Assembly (NCBI GenBank): GCA_963843065.1
Contig: CAWJKX010000056.1
Span: 1-19,592 of the forward strand
Reading direction: 5' to 3'
Source of the DNA: JAGVPT01 sp963843065
GTDB lineage: Bacteria > Bacteroidota > Ignavibacteria > UBA10030 > UBA8401
Length of the DNA: 19,592 bases
Shown here: one piece after another, positions 6,440 to 14,508 of the stretch
Layout of the letters: each line of letters opens with the position of its first letter
Position numbering within the stretch: the first letter of the stretch is position 1
The notes under the pieces: model-generated
Database searches by the model: none
Told to the model about the DNA's origin: nothing
The model's input: only the letters and a program-made list of their open reading frames with translations
Program-made: the position numbers and the translations under genes

Positions 6440-7438
6440 ATGGATATTTTTGATATAACAATCATCGGCGGTGGGCCGGTCGGGCTTTTTGCCTCTTTTT
6501 ATGCCGGCCTTCGCCATATGAAAACGAAAATTATCGATGCACTTCCGGAGTTGGGGGGGCAGTTGACCGCGCTGTATCCCGAAAAATATATCTATGATGT
6601 TGCAGGATTCCCGAAAGTCGTGGCCAAAGAACTTGCAAAAAATCTCATTGAACAGGGGCTTCATCATAATCCCACTGTTTGTCTTAATCAAAAGGTTGAA
6701 TCACTTCATCCGGACGAAATTGACGGACAAAGAATTCTCAAGTTATCGACACACAACGGTGGAGACCATTGTACAAAGGCGTTACTCCTTACCGTCGGCA
6801 TCGGCGCGTTCGTTCCACGCCGGCTCGACTTTCCGGGATTAGAAAAATTAGAGAACAAATGTGTCCATTACTTCGTGAAGGACAAATCCATTTTTAAAGA
6901 TAAGGAATTATTGATTGTCGGCGGAGGCGACAGCGCCGTTGACTGGGCGCTTAATTTGCAGGATACTGCAAAGCACATTACCCTTATTCACCGACGCGAT
7001 GAATTCCGGGCTCATGAAGATAGTGTGAAAAAACTGATGTCCTCTCACGCAGACGTCAAACTCTGGTTCGAAATCGATTCTGTTGGCGGCGATTCTTCGA
7101 TCGAACAGGTTGTCATCAAGAATAATAGAACGAATGAAACTGAAGCACTGAAGGTCGACCACCTTCTTCTCAATTTGGGGTTCGTCGCCAGTCTCGGCCC
7201 CCTTAGGGATTGGGGATTGGAAATTGAAAAGGGGGATATTAAGGTGACAACAAAAATGGAGACAAATATTCCCGGTATTTATGCTGCCGGAGATATTGCG
7301 ACCTTCCCGGGGAAACTTAAGCTTATCGCCACAGGGTTTGGCGAGGCGGCCATAGCTGTCAATAATATCAAATCGTTTATCGATCCGAAGGCAAGGTTTT
7401 TTCCGGGGCATAGCAGCGATTTGAAATCCAAGAAATAA
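6440..7438 (+). CDS. Ferredoxin--NADP+ reductase, thioredoxin-reductase type
   Basis: A 332-residue FAD enzyme that moves electrons between ferredoxin and NADP(H). The FAD-binding motif GGGPVG lies at residues 10-15 and the NADP-binding GGGDSAVD at 161-168. The second FAD motif is in IPGIYAAGDIATFPGKLKLIATGFGEAA. The redox-active CxxC of thioredoxin reductase is absent, which is the hallmark of the YumC/Chlorobium-type FNR. The ATG at 6440 is preferred; a TTG 12 nt upstream is in frame, but family members begin at about this Met. The gene starts 17 nt after the second SDR and ends 3 nt before a dehydrogenase. It may supply NADPH to the neighbouring reductases, or it may merely share transcription. 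Confidence 0.93.
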   Translation: MDIFDITIIGGGPVGLFASFYAGLRHMKTKIIDALPELGGQLTALYPEKYIYDVAGFPKVVAKELAKNLIEQGLHHNPTVCLNQKVESLHPDEIDGQRILKLSTHNGGDHCTKALLLTVGIGAFVPRRLDFPGLEKLENKCVHYFVKDKSIFKDKELLIVGGGDSAVDWALNLQDTAKHITLIHRRDEFRAHEDSVKKLMSSHADVKLWFEIDSVGGDSSIEQVVIKNNRTNETEALKVDHLLLNLGFVASLGPLRDWGLEIEKGDIKVTTKMETNIPGIYAAGDIATFPGKLKLIATGFGEAAIAVNNIKSFIDPKARFFPGHSSDLKSKK

Positions 7439-7441
7439 TCA

Positions 7442-8398
7442 ATGAAGACTTCTCATCAGCTTCTTATTACGTACTCTCTCACACCCGGCCAGCTCCAAAG
7501 AATCAGTGAAGTCTCTTCGCTTATTGATGTTCATTATGCGCCAACGATCGAAGAAGGGAAGAAACAATTTTCATCGGCGGAGATCCTCTTCGGAGATATT
7601 CCGAGGGATCAGTTTCTGCTCATGCCGCAGCTTCGTTGGGTACAAATCTCGACGGTCGGGTCGGATCGGTTTTTATACCCGGAATTATTAGAGAGCGATG
7701 TTACGCTCTGTTGTTCACGGGGGATGCATACATCTCAAATGACCGAACTCTTCTTTGGATTGATGATTGGCATCACCCGGAAGTTGTTTTTATACCATGA
7801 CCTCCAGAAGGAAAATGAGTGGACAACTGCACTCATCAAGGAGTCCGATGTTATTGCGGGTAAGACGCTGGGGATTGTCGGATTAGGTTCTATCGGCAGT
7901 ATGATGGCCAAGGTTGGAAGGTCATTCGGCATGAAAGTTATCGGCACGAAACGAACGCCTCTGGCGGTGGAATTTGTCGATGAAGTATTGGCTCCGTCAC
8001 AAATGGAAAAATTGCTGCGCAATTCTGACCATGTTGTCAACGTTACGCCGCTCACGCCTGAAACGACGAAAATGTTCGGAGAGAAGGAATTTGCCGCGAT
8101 GAAGCCAAGCGCAGTGTTTTACAACTTCGGAAGGGGTGCTTCAGTTGATGCAGACGCTCTCGTCAAAGCGTTGGAAGAGGGGAGAATAAAGGCGGCTGCT
8201 CTTGACACTTTTGAAGAAGAGCCATTGCCAAAAAATAATCAGCTATGGAATGCTAAAAACATCTTTATCACACCCCACATCGGCGGTCCAATCCCACACT
8301 ACTACCATTTACTTACAGAAATTTTTATCGACAACTTGAAACAGTATCTCGACGGCAAGCCGTTCTTGACCGCCGTTGACAAGGCAAAAGGGTATTAG
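7442..8398 (+). CDS. D-isomer-specific 2-hydroxyacid dehydrogenase
   Basis: Reversibly reduces a 2-keto acid to a D-2-hydroxyacid; 318 residues. The Rossmann motif GLGSIG is at 147-152. The catalytic triad is Arg 231 (NFGRGASVD), Glu 260 (DTFEEEPLP) and His 279 (TPHIGG). The end of the second Rossmann strand reads VIGTKRTP, lacking the Asp typical of NAD-specific members and carrying Lys-Arg instead, which suggests NADP(H). This resembles glyoxylate/hydroxypyruvate reductases of the GhrA group, but the substrate cannot be read from sequence. It is the last gene of the six-gene run, 3 nt after the FNR and 10 nt before a strong hairpin. Confidence 0.93.
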   Translation: MKTSHQLLITYSLTPGQLQRISEVSSLIDVHYAPTIEEGKKQFSSAEILFGDIPRDQFLLMPQLRWVQISTVGSDRFLYPELLESDVTLCCSRGMHTSQMTELFFGLMIGITRKLFLYHDLQKENEWTTALIKESDVIAGKTLGIVGLGSIGSMMAKVGRSFGMKVIGTKRTPLAVEFVDEVLAPSQMEKLLRNSDHVVNVTPLTPETTKMFGEKEFAAMKPSAVFYNFGRGASVDADALVKALEEGRIKAAALDTFEEEPLPKNNQLWNAKNIFITPHIGGPIPHYYHLLTEIFIDNLKQYLDGKPFLTAVDKAKGY

Positions 8399-8407
8399 CA
8401 TAACACC

Positions 8408-8452
8408 GCTGAAGACACAACAAAATGCATAAGCATTCGGTTGTGTCTCAGC
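8408..8452. terminator. Long hairpin between convergent genes, probable bidirectional 3'-end structure
   Basis: GCTGA + GACACAAC (8408-8420, with one bulged A) pairs with GTTGTGTC + TCAGC (8440-8452), a 13-bp stem. Inside it AATGC and GCATT form a further 5-bp stem around ATAA. It sits 10 nt after the D-2-hydroxyacid dehydrogenase stop and 22 nt from the end of the convergent Spy-like gene, where a shared terminator is expected. Neither flank carries a strong T-run, so efficient intrinsic termination is not assured. Confidence 0.55.
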
Positions 8453-8473
8453 AAAAGGCGGAAGGAGGTATTG

Positions 8474-8962
8474 TCACTCCTGTTGGTGATGGTCCATTCC
8501 TTCAAAGCGCGTGTGTCCATCGCGGCGTGCATGTTCCATCCGCTCCATCGCCTCGGCGCGAAGTACTTTGCGCCATTCTTTTTGCTGTTCAGGCGTCAAG
8601 AATTTGTTTGCTTCGAACCAAGCATTAAGTTTGTTTATGTGCAGCGCGATTTCGTTCGCTGCAACTTCATTTATTTTTTTCTCGATTGCGTCTTTGTCCG
8701 GAGCCTCGGAGGTCAAAAGGCGTCCCAACTCAAGCTTCGAAAGAGCCAATTGCGACCGGAGCTCAATAGCTTTCTTATCAGTTTCAAATTTTAGCTCCTT
8801 CATTTGCTTTTTCTGTTCGTCGGTCAGTTTTAACTTAGCCATGGGGTTTTCTTTATCCATGTGCGACATCGGCTTTTTCATCGGCGGTTCCGGCGGTTGT
8901 TCCTGGGCGTTACTGATGCCGACGAGTGCGACAACCAGCATTGCCACCAAATATTTTTTCAT
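8474..8962 (-). CDS. Periplasmic Spy/CpxP-family LTxxQ protein
   Basis: A 162-residue exported protein with a signal peptide (MKKYLVAMLVVALVGISNA, cleavage likely before QEQ). The mature part is mostly helical and carries two LTxxQ motifs, LTDEQKKQ near residue 46 and LTPEQQKEW near 122, the signature of the Spy/CpxP/ZraP family. An N-terminal Met/Pro stretch (PPEPPMKKPMSHMDKENPM) and a His-rich tail (HARRDGHTRFEGMDHHQQE) could bind metal. Members act as periplasmic chaperones or metal-stress sensors. The gene is transcribed alone, convergent to the pterin run and divergent from the TPR lipoprotein. A perfect TATAAT lies on the minus strand at 9009-9004, about 40 nt before the start, but no good -35 goes with it. 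Confidence 0.88.
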   Translation of the reverse strand: MKKYLVAMLVVALVGISNAQEQPPEPPMKKPMSHMDKENPMAKLKLTDEQKKQMKELKFETDKKAIELRSQLALSKLELGRLLTSEAPDKDAIEKKINEVAANEIALHINKLNAWFEANKFLTPEQQKEWRKVLRAEAMERMEHARRDGHTRFEGMDHHQQE

Positions 8963-8989
8963 AGATACTCCATAAATGTGTAATGATTA

Positions 8990-9018
8990 TTGTAGCGTTG
9001 TGTATTATACTTTATATG
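8990..9018 (+). promoter_or_regulatory. Candidate promoter in the divergent Spy / TPR-lipoprotein gap
   Basis: The 143-nt AT-rich gap 8963-9105 must serve both directions. For the plus strand TTGTAG (8990-8995) and TATATG (9013-9018) are 17 nt apart. This would leave a leader of about 80 nt before ATG 9106. The match is moderate, and overlapping AT-rich alternatives exist. Confidence 0.25.
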
Positions 9019-9105
9019 ACAATCCGTAAGAGAAATAAGTTTAACAGCCTTGTCCTTGAATAAGAATCGCCTTTTGTCTATCTTACTGATAATAACGGAA
9101 CGATA

Positions 9106-11217
9106 ATGCGAAAATATTATTATCTATTGCTTCTTGGCTTCCTTTTCGTTGCCGAGGGATGCCAAGTTTACAATGAATGTGCGAGTTTTGTGAACCAGCG
9201 GTACGTGAATACGGTTTCGTATTTCAACACGTACTACAATGCTCAAACCGCATTCAATGCCGGCGAAAAAGAGATTCTTGACGCTCAAACTCAGTCGCTG
9301 GGCAAACCGATTTCGTTAGCACCAGAGATCTCCATTTCTCAAACCGCCAAAGATAAATTCAATCTTGCCATCGAGAAAGCCTCCAAGCTGCTGACGTTTT
9401 ATCCGACGAGCAAATGGGTGGATGACGCTCTTTTGATGATTGGAAAGTCTTATTTTTATCTTGGAGATGACCTGAAAGCTCAACGGAAATTTTTAGAAAT
9501 GTTTGCAAAATTTCCTGACAGTGATCTTCGGTTTGAAGCTGAATTATGGTACGGCCGCTCTCTCCTCCGAGAGAAACGATACGATGAAGGTGTTCAGTCG
9601 CTTGAACGCCTCTACCAGGATGCAGTGGATAAGAAAGAAAAGCGGATTGCCGGACTAGCATCCCTTTCCATAGGGAGGTATTACTACCGCAGCCAAGACT
9701 ACGAAAGAGCGATAACGAACTATCAACGGTCATTAGAGACGTCGAATGATGGTGCCGTAAACGCGGAAACCCAATTGCAGATTGGCTACTGTTATATTGC
9801 GATTGGCGATACGCAGAAAGCGTCGAAGGCGTTCACGGGAGTTGAAGAATTCGATCCTGAATATGCGACGTCGTTTGCGGCAAAGTTTGAAAACATTAAA
9901 ATTCTCATCTCCGCACATCAATATGACGAAGCGTTGAGCCGTCTCGAAGGATTTCTCCGTTACGCAAAAAATTTTGAAAATTTCTCAAGAATTCAACTTG
10001 AAATCGGGAGGATGTATCTTGCTCAAAACAGAATAGCGGATGCAATTGCCAAGTTCTCGTTTGTCGATACAACGTATGCAAAAACCGACGATGCTGCGAA
10101 AGCATATTATGATCTCGGGAAAATTTATGAAACAATTCAAATTGACTATGCCAAAGCTGGATCGAGTTATAGCAAGGCACGGCTTGAATATCCAGCCTCC
10201 TTAATAACCGCTGACGCGGCAAAAAAAGCGGATGCTTTTGTAAAATATTTCATGCTCTATTCGGACATGAGGCGTTCCGACAGTCTTATCGCAACAATCA
10301 AAGCAAATAGAATTAAACGCGATTCCGTAGCCCTTGCAGCCGACACCATTCATACGATAGACAGTTCCTCGGCTTTTTCACAAAGCGCGAAAGCTCTCCC
10401 TGGTTCTAAGGAAATTTCTCAAAAGTCGGTGGCGGAGAGGGATTCATTGGTGCGGCTTGATTCTCTTAAAAAGGAATCCACCGCACGGCTTCTGGCAACA
10501 GAAACGCATAGTGTTGATACTCTTCGTAAAACAATAGTGAAAGATCACTTCGAACTTGCCGGAGTCTTTTATCTTGAGATCGAACGTGAAGATTCCGCGT
10601 TATTCTGGTATCAAAGAGTCATAGATGAAGGGGGGCAGACCGAATATGCACCGCGGGCATTGTTTACTATCGCTGAAATTTTCAAGACAAAGGGAACAAA
10701 AGAGAAAGGGAGCGCTGATTCGTTGTACTCGGAGGTTATCTCGAGGTATCCAGAATCTCCATATGCGCAGGAATCCCGCCGAATATTAGGAATTCCTTTG
10801 CTTGTTGCCCGAAGAGACTCTGCAGAAGAACTGTTCCTCCATGCGGAAACGTATTTTGACGGTCCAGACGCGGACAGTGCGTTGCCGATTTTATATAAAA
10901 TAGTGAAAGAGAATCGTTCGTCGCCGTACTGCCCGAAGGCATTGTATACAATCGGCTGGTTGTACGAGAACAAGCTGGAAAAAGAAGACAGCGCAAGCGC
11001 CGTATACCGGCGTTTAATCAAAATATATCCCGGTTCTCAATTTGCTCTCGCGGTGCAGCCAAAGGTACAAGAAGAAGATAATGAAAAGAGAGAGGCCGAC
11101 CGAAAAGTTGCACAAGACTTGGCCGAGAAAAAGAAAAAAGAGGAGGCAGCAAAGAAGGCCGAAACTGAAGCTAAAGATACTAAACCTAAACCTCTCCCAG
11201 GTAGGGAACAGCCTTGA
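9106..11217 (+). CDS. Large TPR lipoprotein, PorW/SprE-like
   Basis: A 703-residue envelope protein. Residues 1-18 are a hydrophobic signal sequence ending in VAEG before Cys 19, a relaxed lipobox. The segment after it (FVNQRYVNTVSYFNTYYNAQTAFNAGE) resembles the N-terminus of PorW/SprE, the TPR lipoprotein of type IX secretion and gliding systems. Tetratricopeptide-like helices follow from about residue 80 to 370 (for example FYPTSKWVDDALLMIGKSYFYLGDDLKAQRKF) and again from about 480 to 650, separated by a Ser/Lys/Asp-rich linker. The C-terminal 50 residues are a Lys/Glu-rich coiled-coil-like tail ending in PKPLPGREQP. Its stop overlaps a TTG that may start pyrK, so the two may be coupled. 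The TPR-lipoprotein call is firm; the PorW/SprE link rests on remembered similarity. Confidence 0.85.
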   Translation: MRKYYYLLLLGFLFVAEGCQVYNECASFVNQRYVNTVSYFNTYYNAQTAFNAGEKEILDAQTQSLGKPISLAPEISISQTAKDKFNLAIEKASKLLTFYPTSKWVDDALLMIGKSYFYLGDDLKAQRKFLEMFAKFPDSDLRFEAELWYGRSLLREKRYDEGVQSLERLYQDAVDKKEKRIAGLASLSIGRYYYRSQDYERAITNYQRSLETSNDGAVNAETQLQIGYCYIAIGDTQKASKAFTGVEEFDPEYATSFAAKFENIKILISAHQYDEALSRLEGFLRYAKNFENFSRIQLEIGRMYLAQNRIADAIAKFSFVDTTYAKTDDAAKAYYDLGKIYETIQIDYAKAGSSYSKARLEYPASLITADAAKKADAFVKYFMLYSDMRRSDSLIATIKANRIKRDSVALAADTIHTIDSSSAFSQSAKALPGSKEISQKSVAERDSLVRLDSLKKESTARLLATETHSVDTLRKTIVKDHFELAGVFYLEIEREDSALFWYQRVIDEGGQTEYAPRALFTIAEIFKTKGTKEKGSADSLYSEVISRYPESPYAQESRRILGIPLLVARRDSAEELFLHAETYFDGPDADSALPILYKIVKENRSSPYCPKALYTIGWLYENKLEKEDSASAVYRRLIKIYPGSQFALAVQPKVQEEDNEKREADRKVAQDLAEKKKKEEAAKKAETEAKDTKPKPLPGREQP

Positions 11218-11246
11218 ACGGCCGGCAATCATTACTGCAGAAACTC

Positions 11247-12014
11247 ATGATCCAAGAACACGCACCTATCGCAGCCGTAAAAGAAATCGCGTCGAATATT
11301 TTTCAGCTTTCTTTTCTCTCCTCTTCGATTTCTCGCAGCGCTCTTCCGGGGCAATTTGTTAATGTCAAAGCGGAAGAGTCTGTGGTTCCGCTTCTCCGGC
11401 GCCCGTTTAGCATTTTTTCCGTGGAAGGTGAAACCGTTTCAATCATTTTTAATGTGGTCGGGCTCGGTACAAAATTGCTGTCGCAAAAGAGAGCCGGTGA
11501 AACTCTCGACGTCCTTGGTCCGCTGGGAAAAGGTGTGTTTCCGTTCAACGATGAAAAGTTTGATACGGCGTTGTTGGTCGCCGGCGGCCTTGGTGTTGCC
11601 GCATTTCCTTTTCTGAACTCGCGGCTGCATGCTTCGAAAAAAGTCATATCGTTCCTCGGCGCGCGAACATCGTCATTCGTCGTACGGAAAGGGTTGGCCA
11701 ATATTCACGTAGCGACAGACGATGGCAGCGAAGGGTTCCGTGGAACAGTTGTCGATATGCTGAAGAATTTTATGGATGAGAATACGATTTTGCATCCTCG
11801 AATTTATTCATGCGGTCCCATGCCAATGATGCGAACGCTGGCGAAATATTCCCGCGAAAAAAACGTACCGTGTTATGCAGCGCTGGAATGCGAAATGGCA
11901 TGCGGTATAGGGCTTTGTCAGGGATGTCCGGTTGAAGCGGCAGGCGACGGGAGAAAATATAAACTGGTATGCAAGGATGGCCCTGTTTTTGACATACGTG
12001 AAATATTATTGTAA
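11247..12014 (+). CDS. pyrK: Dihydroorotate dehydrogenase electron-transfer subunit
   Basis: The FAD and [2Fe-2S] subunit that passes electrons from PyrD (type 1B) to NAD+ in pyrimidine synthesis. From ATG 11247 it has 255 residues. The flavin-binding motif RRPFSIF lies near residue 52, and a ferredoxin-reductase-type NAD-binding region follows (VAGGLGVAAFPF). The iron-sulphur ligands are Cys 219, 224, 227 and 242, in the C-x4-C-x2-C-x14-C arrangement usual for PyrK. An alternative start is the TTG at 11214, which overlaps the TGA of the TPR gene and has a GGTAGGGA element upstream; it would add 11 residues. pyrD follows after 3 nt, the normal partnership. Confidence 0.95.
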   Translation: MIQEHAPIAAVKEIASNIFQLSFLSSSISRSALPGQFVNVKAEESVVPLLRRPFSIFSVEGETVSIIFNVVGLGTKLLSQKRAGETLDVLGPLGKGVFPFNDEKFDTALLVAGGLGVAAFPFLNSRLHASKKVISFLGARTSSFVVRKGLANIHVATDDGSEGFRGTVVDMLKNFMDENTILHPRIYSCGPMPMMRTLAKYSREKNVPCYAALECEMACGIGLCQGCPVEAAGDGRKYKLVCKDGPVFDIREILL

Positions 12015-12017
12015 CCT

Positions 12018-12959
12018 ATGAATGAATCTTTTTCGCTGAGGAACGTTCGGTTTAACAATCGAATTTTTGTCGCTTCAGGCACATGTGGTTACGGCGATGA
12101 GGTTGCAGAGTTGGTCGAACTCGACAGACTGGGGGGCATTATGACGAAATCGCTCTCTTTGAAACCGCGGGATGGAAATCCCCCCCCCGAATTGCAGAAA
12201 CGGCAAGCGGAATGTTGAATTCCATCGGGCTTGCAAATATCGGGGTTCATAAATTTATCGAAGAGAAGATTCCGGCTCTTGCACATCACGCATGCGCTAT
12301 TATCGCGAACATCGCGGCAAGCACCGTTGAAGAATACTGCGGCGTTCTCGAATTGCTTGATCCGCATAAACGTGTCGACGGGTTTGAAATCAATGTTTCA
12401 TGTCCGAACGTCAAAGAGGGGGGACTTAGTTTCGGGTACTGACCCGGTTAAGGTAGCGCTCATCACGAAGGAGTTGAGGAAGCGGACTCGAAAACCGCTT
12501 ATCATTAAACTGACTCCCAACGTCACCCATATTTCCGAATTCGCGCGTGCTGCAGAAGCCGAAGGTGCCGATGCCGTTTCTGTCATTAATACACTTATTG
12601 GAATGGCGGTAAATATTCGTACAAAAAAGCCGAAGCTTTCCACCGTTACCGGAGGATTGTCCGGCCCGGCGATCAAGCCGGTCGCCCTTGCGAAAGTTTT
12701 TGAAGTTTATAAATCAGTTAAAATTCCGATCTTTGGAATCGGAGGTATCGCAACCTGGGAAGATGCGGTAGAATTTTTTCTCGTCGGAGCGAGCGCTATT
12801 CAGGTCGGAACACAGAATTTTGTCAATCCCGCATCGGCGGTTGAGATTTCGAAGGGTGTTGCAGAGTATTGCGCCATCCATTCAATCGATAACATATCGC
12901 AATTGGTGGGAAGTCTGAGCGCCGACGCCAACGTTTCTGTCATTCAAAGTTGGCTTTAA
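12018..12959 (+). CDS. pyrD: Dihydroorotate dehydrogenase 1B catalytic subunit, broken by two compensating frameshifts
   Basis: Oxidises dihydroorotate to orotate with FMN, handing electrons to PyrK. The start ATG 12018 gives MNESFSLRNVRFNNRIFVASG. The frame breaks in a run of nine C (12180-12188): family text GNPPPRIAET requires ten C, so one is missing. It breaks again at GGG 12434-12436, where one G too many interrupts LSFGTDPVKV. With both corrected the product has 313 residues, normal for the family. The catalytic Cys of class 1 enzymes is present in INVSCPNVKEGG (codon 12401), and the FMN-binding GIGGIATWEDA and VGTQNF segments are intact. As written, translation stops at 12218. The flanking pyrK makes this the 1B type. 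Two independent indels in one gene favour sequence error over true decay. Confidence 0.88.
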
Positions 12960-12986
12960 TTTCCGCAATTTTGTCAATCATCTTTC

Positions 12987-14291
12987 GTGCCTCAAACCAG
13001 TTCGACACTCGAATATCTTTACGGCCTGCAGACTTTCGGAATGAAGCTCGGGTTGCGGAACATTCGCGCGTTGCTTCATTTATGCCATGATCCTCACAAA
13101 CGATTTCGGTCTGTTCACGTTGCAGGGACAAATGGAAAGGGATCGACTTCCGCGATGATTGCAGCAGTGCTGCAATCTGCCGGTTACCGGACCGGACTGT
13201 ATACCTCTCCGCATTTGGTGAAATTCAACGAACGGATTCGCGTTAACGGCAAAATGATTTCGGACTCGGACCTCGCTCGATACGCTGCATTGTTCCGTCC
13301 TCAAATTGACGATTTACAAGCGACATTTTTTGAAGCGACAACTGCGATCGCATTTAAGTTCTTCGCAGATAAGAAAGTCGATGTTGCAGTTATTGAGACA
13401 GGTTTGGGGGGAAGACTTGACGCGACGAATGTTCTTGTTCCTGAGGTTTCTGTTATTACATCAATAGCAAAGGACCACACACAGCAACTCGGCCGATCGT
13501 TGCGGAAAATTTCTTATGAAAAAGGTGGGATCATCAAGCGAGGCAAAGCATGCGTTGTTGGATCAATGAACAGGAACGCTCTTTTGGAATTGAGGGAAAT
13601 AGCAAAACAGCGGCACTCTCGTCTTATCACAATCGATACAGTGCGATCCACACGGATTGCTGTTGAGGAGCACGGTTTTCAAATTGCAAATATCCGCACG
13701 GAAGACACTTCTTATGAAGGCCTCCGGATTCCGCTGCTCGGGAAATATCAATTGAGAAACAGTACAGTTGCGATTATCACCCTTGAATTGTTGCAGACAA
13801 AGGGATTCTCCGTAACCGTCCCGGCGATTCGACATGGATTTGAGCATGTACGCCAATTGACGGGAATCCGCGGTCGATTCGAAGTTCTGCAGCAGCGTCC
13901 TTTAATCATTCTCGACGTTGGCCATAATCCGAAAGCCGTTTCTGCCACAGTTGATTCGCTACAGGGGTTTGAATACAGGAATCTTGTTCTTGTTTTTGGC
14001 GTAATGAAGGATAAAGACTACAGGTCTATGATTCGAATTCTCGCAGCATTAAAACCCGCTGTTTTTGCGGTTCAACCGGCAACGGAGAGAGCGTTATCCG
14101 CGGCCGTCATCGCAGATCTTTTTCGCAAGTCGAAATGCCATGCAAGCTCATGTGCGCATGTTGCCGAAGGGATTCGCGAAGCATTGCGAACTCAAAAGAA
14201 GAATGATCTGTTATTGATATGCGGTTCCCACTATGTTGCCGGCGAAGCGTTGCGGGTATTCCCACAAACGCATCACCGAAAAAGTTCTTGA
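12987..14291 (+). CDS. folC: Bifunctional folylpolyglutamate synthase / dihydrofolate synthase
   Basis: Adds glutamate to dihydropteroate and to folates, using ATP. It has 434 residues, normal for FolC. The start is GTG at 12987; a Met only appears at residue 19, too late for the family N-terminus (LEYLYGLQTFGMKLGLRNI), and no other start lies between the pyrD stop and here. The P-loop GTNGKGS is at 47-53, followed by TSPHLVKFNERI, the ETGLGGRLDATN motif, a KDHTQQLG segment, and DVGHNPKA in the C-terminal domain. It begins 27 nt after pyrD and probably ends that operon. Its stop codon overlaps the -35 hexamer of the rho promoter. Confidence 0.96.
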   Translation: MPQTSSTLEYLYGLQTFGMKLGLRNIRALLHLCHDPHKRFRSVHVAGTNGKGSTSAMIAAVLQSAGYRTGLYTSPHLVKFNERIRVNGKMISDSDLARYAALFRPQIDDLQATFFEATTAIAFKFFADKKVDVAVIETGLGGRLDATNVLVPEVSVITSIAKDHTQQLGRSLRKISYEKGGIIKRGKACVVGSMNRNALLELREIAKQRHSRLITIDTVRSTRIAVEEHGFQIANIRTEDTSYEGLRIPLLGKYQLRNSTVAIITLELLQTKGFSVTVPAIRHGFEHVRQLTGIRGRFEVLQQRPLIILDVGHNPKAVSATVDSLQGFEYRNLVLVFGVMKDKDYRSMIRILAALKPAVFAVQPATERALSAAVIADLFRKSKCHASSCAHVAEGIREALRTQKKNDLLLICGSHYVAGEALRVFPQTHHRKSS

Positions 14292-14316
14292 CAATGAAAG
14301 CATTTAACTCTATATT
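14288..14316 (+). promoter_or_regulatory. Strong sigma70-type promoter for rho
   Basis: TTGACA (14288-14293) and TATATT (14311-14316) are separated by exactly 17 nt; the -35 is a perfect consensus hexamer and the -10 has five of six matches. The -35 overlaps the folC stop. Transcription would start near 14323, leaving about 185 nt of AT-rich leader before the rho ATG at 14509, with two runs of eight T and no large GC-rich hairpin. A GAAGGG element at 14492-14497 is the probable ribosome-binding site, 11 nt from the ATG. Confidence 0.65.
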
Positions 14317-14508
14317 TTAACCAATAAAGATGTTTTTGTGACAAGGGTTTTTTTTGGGTTTAACACTTCTAGATTACCTCGTTTGTTGCCAATTATCAGA
14401 CCTTAAGCAATCAAGCATCGGTACTATTTTGAGGCTCATTCAATCAGTGTGATAGTTTCCTCTCCGCGAGTTAAATAATCTAATTTTTTTTGAAGGGATA
14501 TTTCCACT

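Noticed and set aside
8511..8975. Plus-strand ORF of 154 codons opposite the Spy-like gene
   Set aside because: The minus-strand protein has a signal peptide and two LTxxQ motifs; the plus-strand translation is Ser/Phe-rich antisense.
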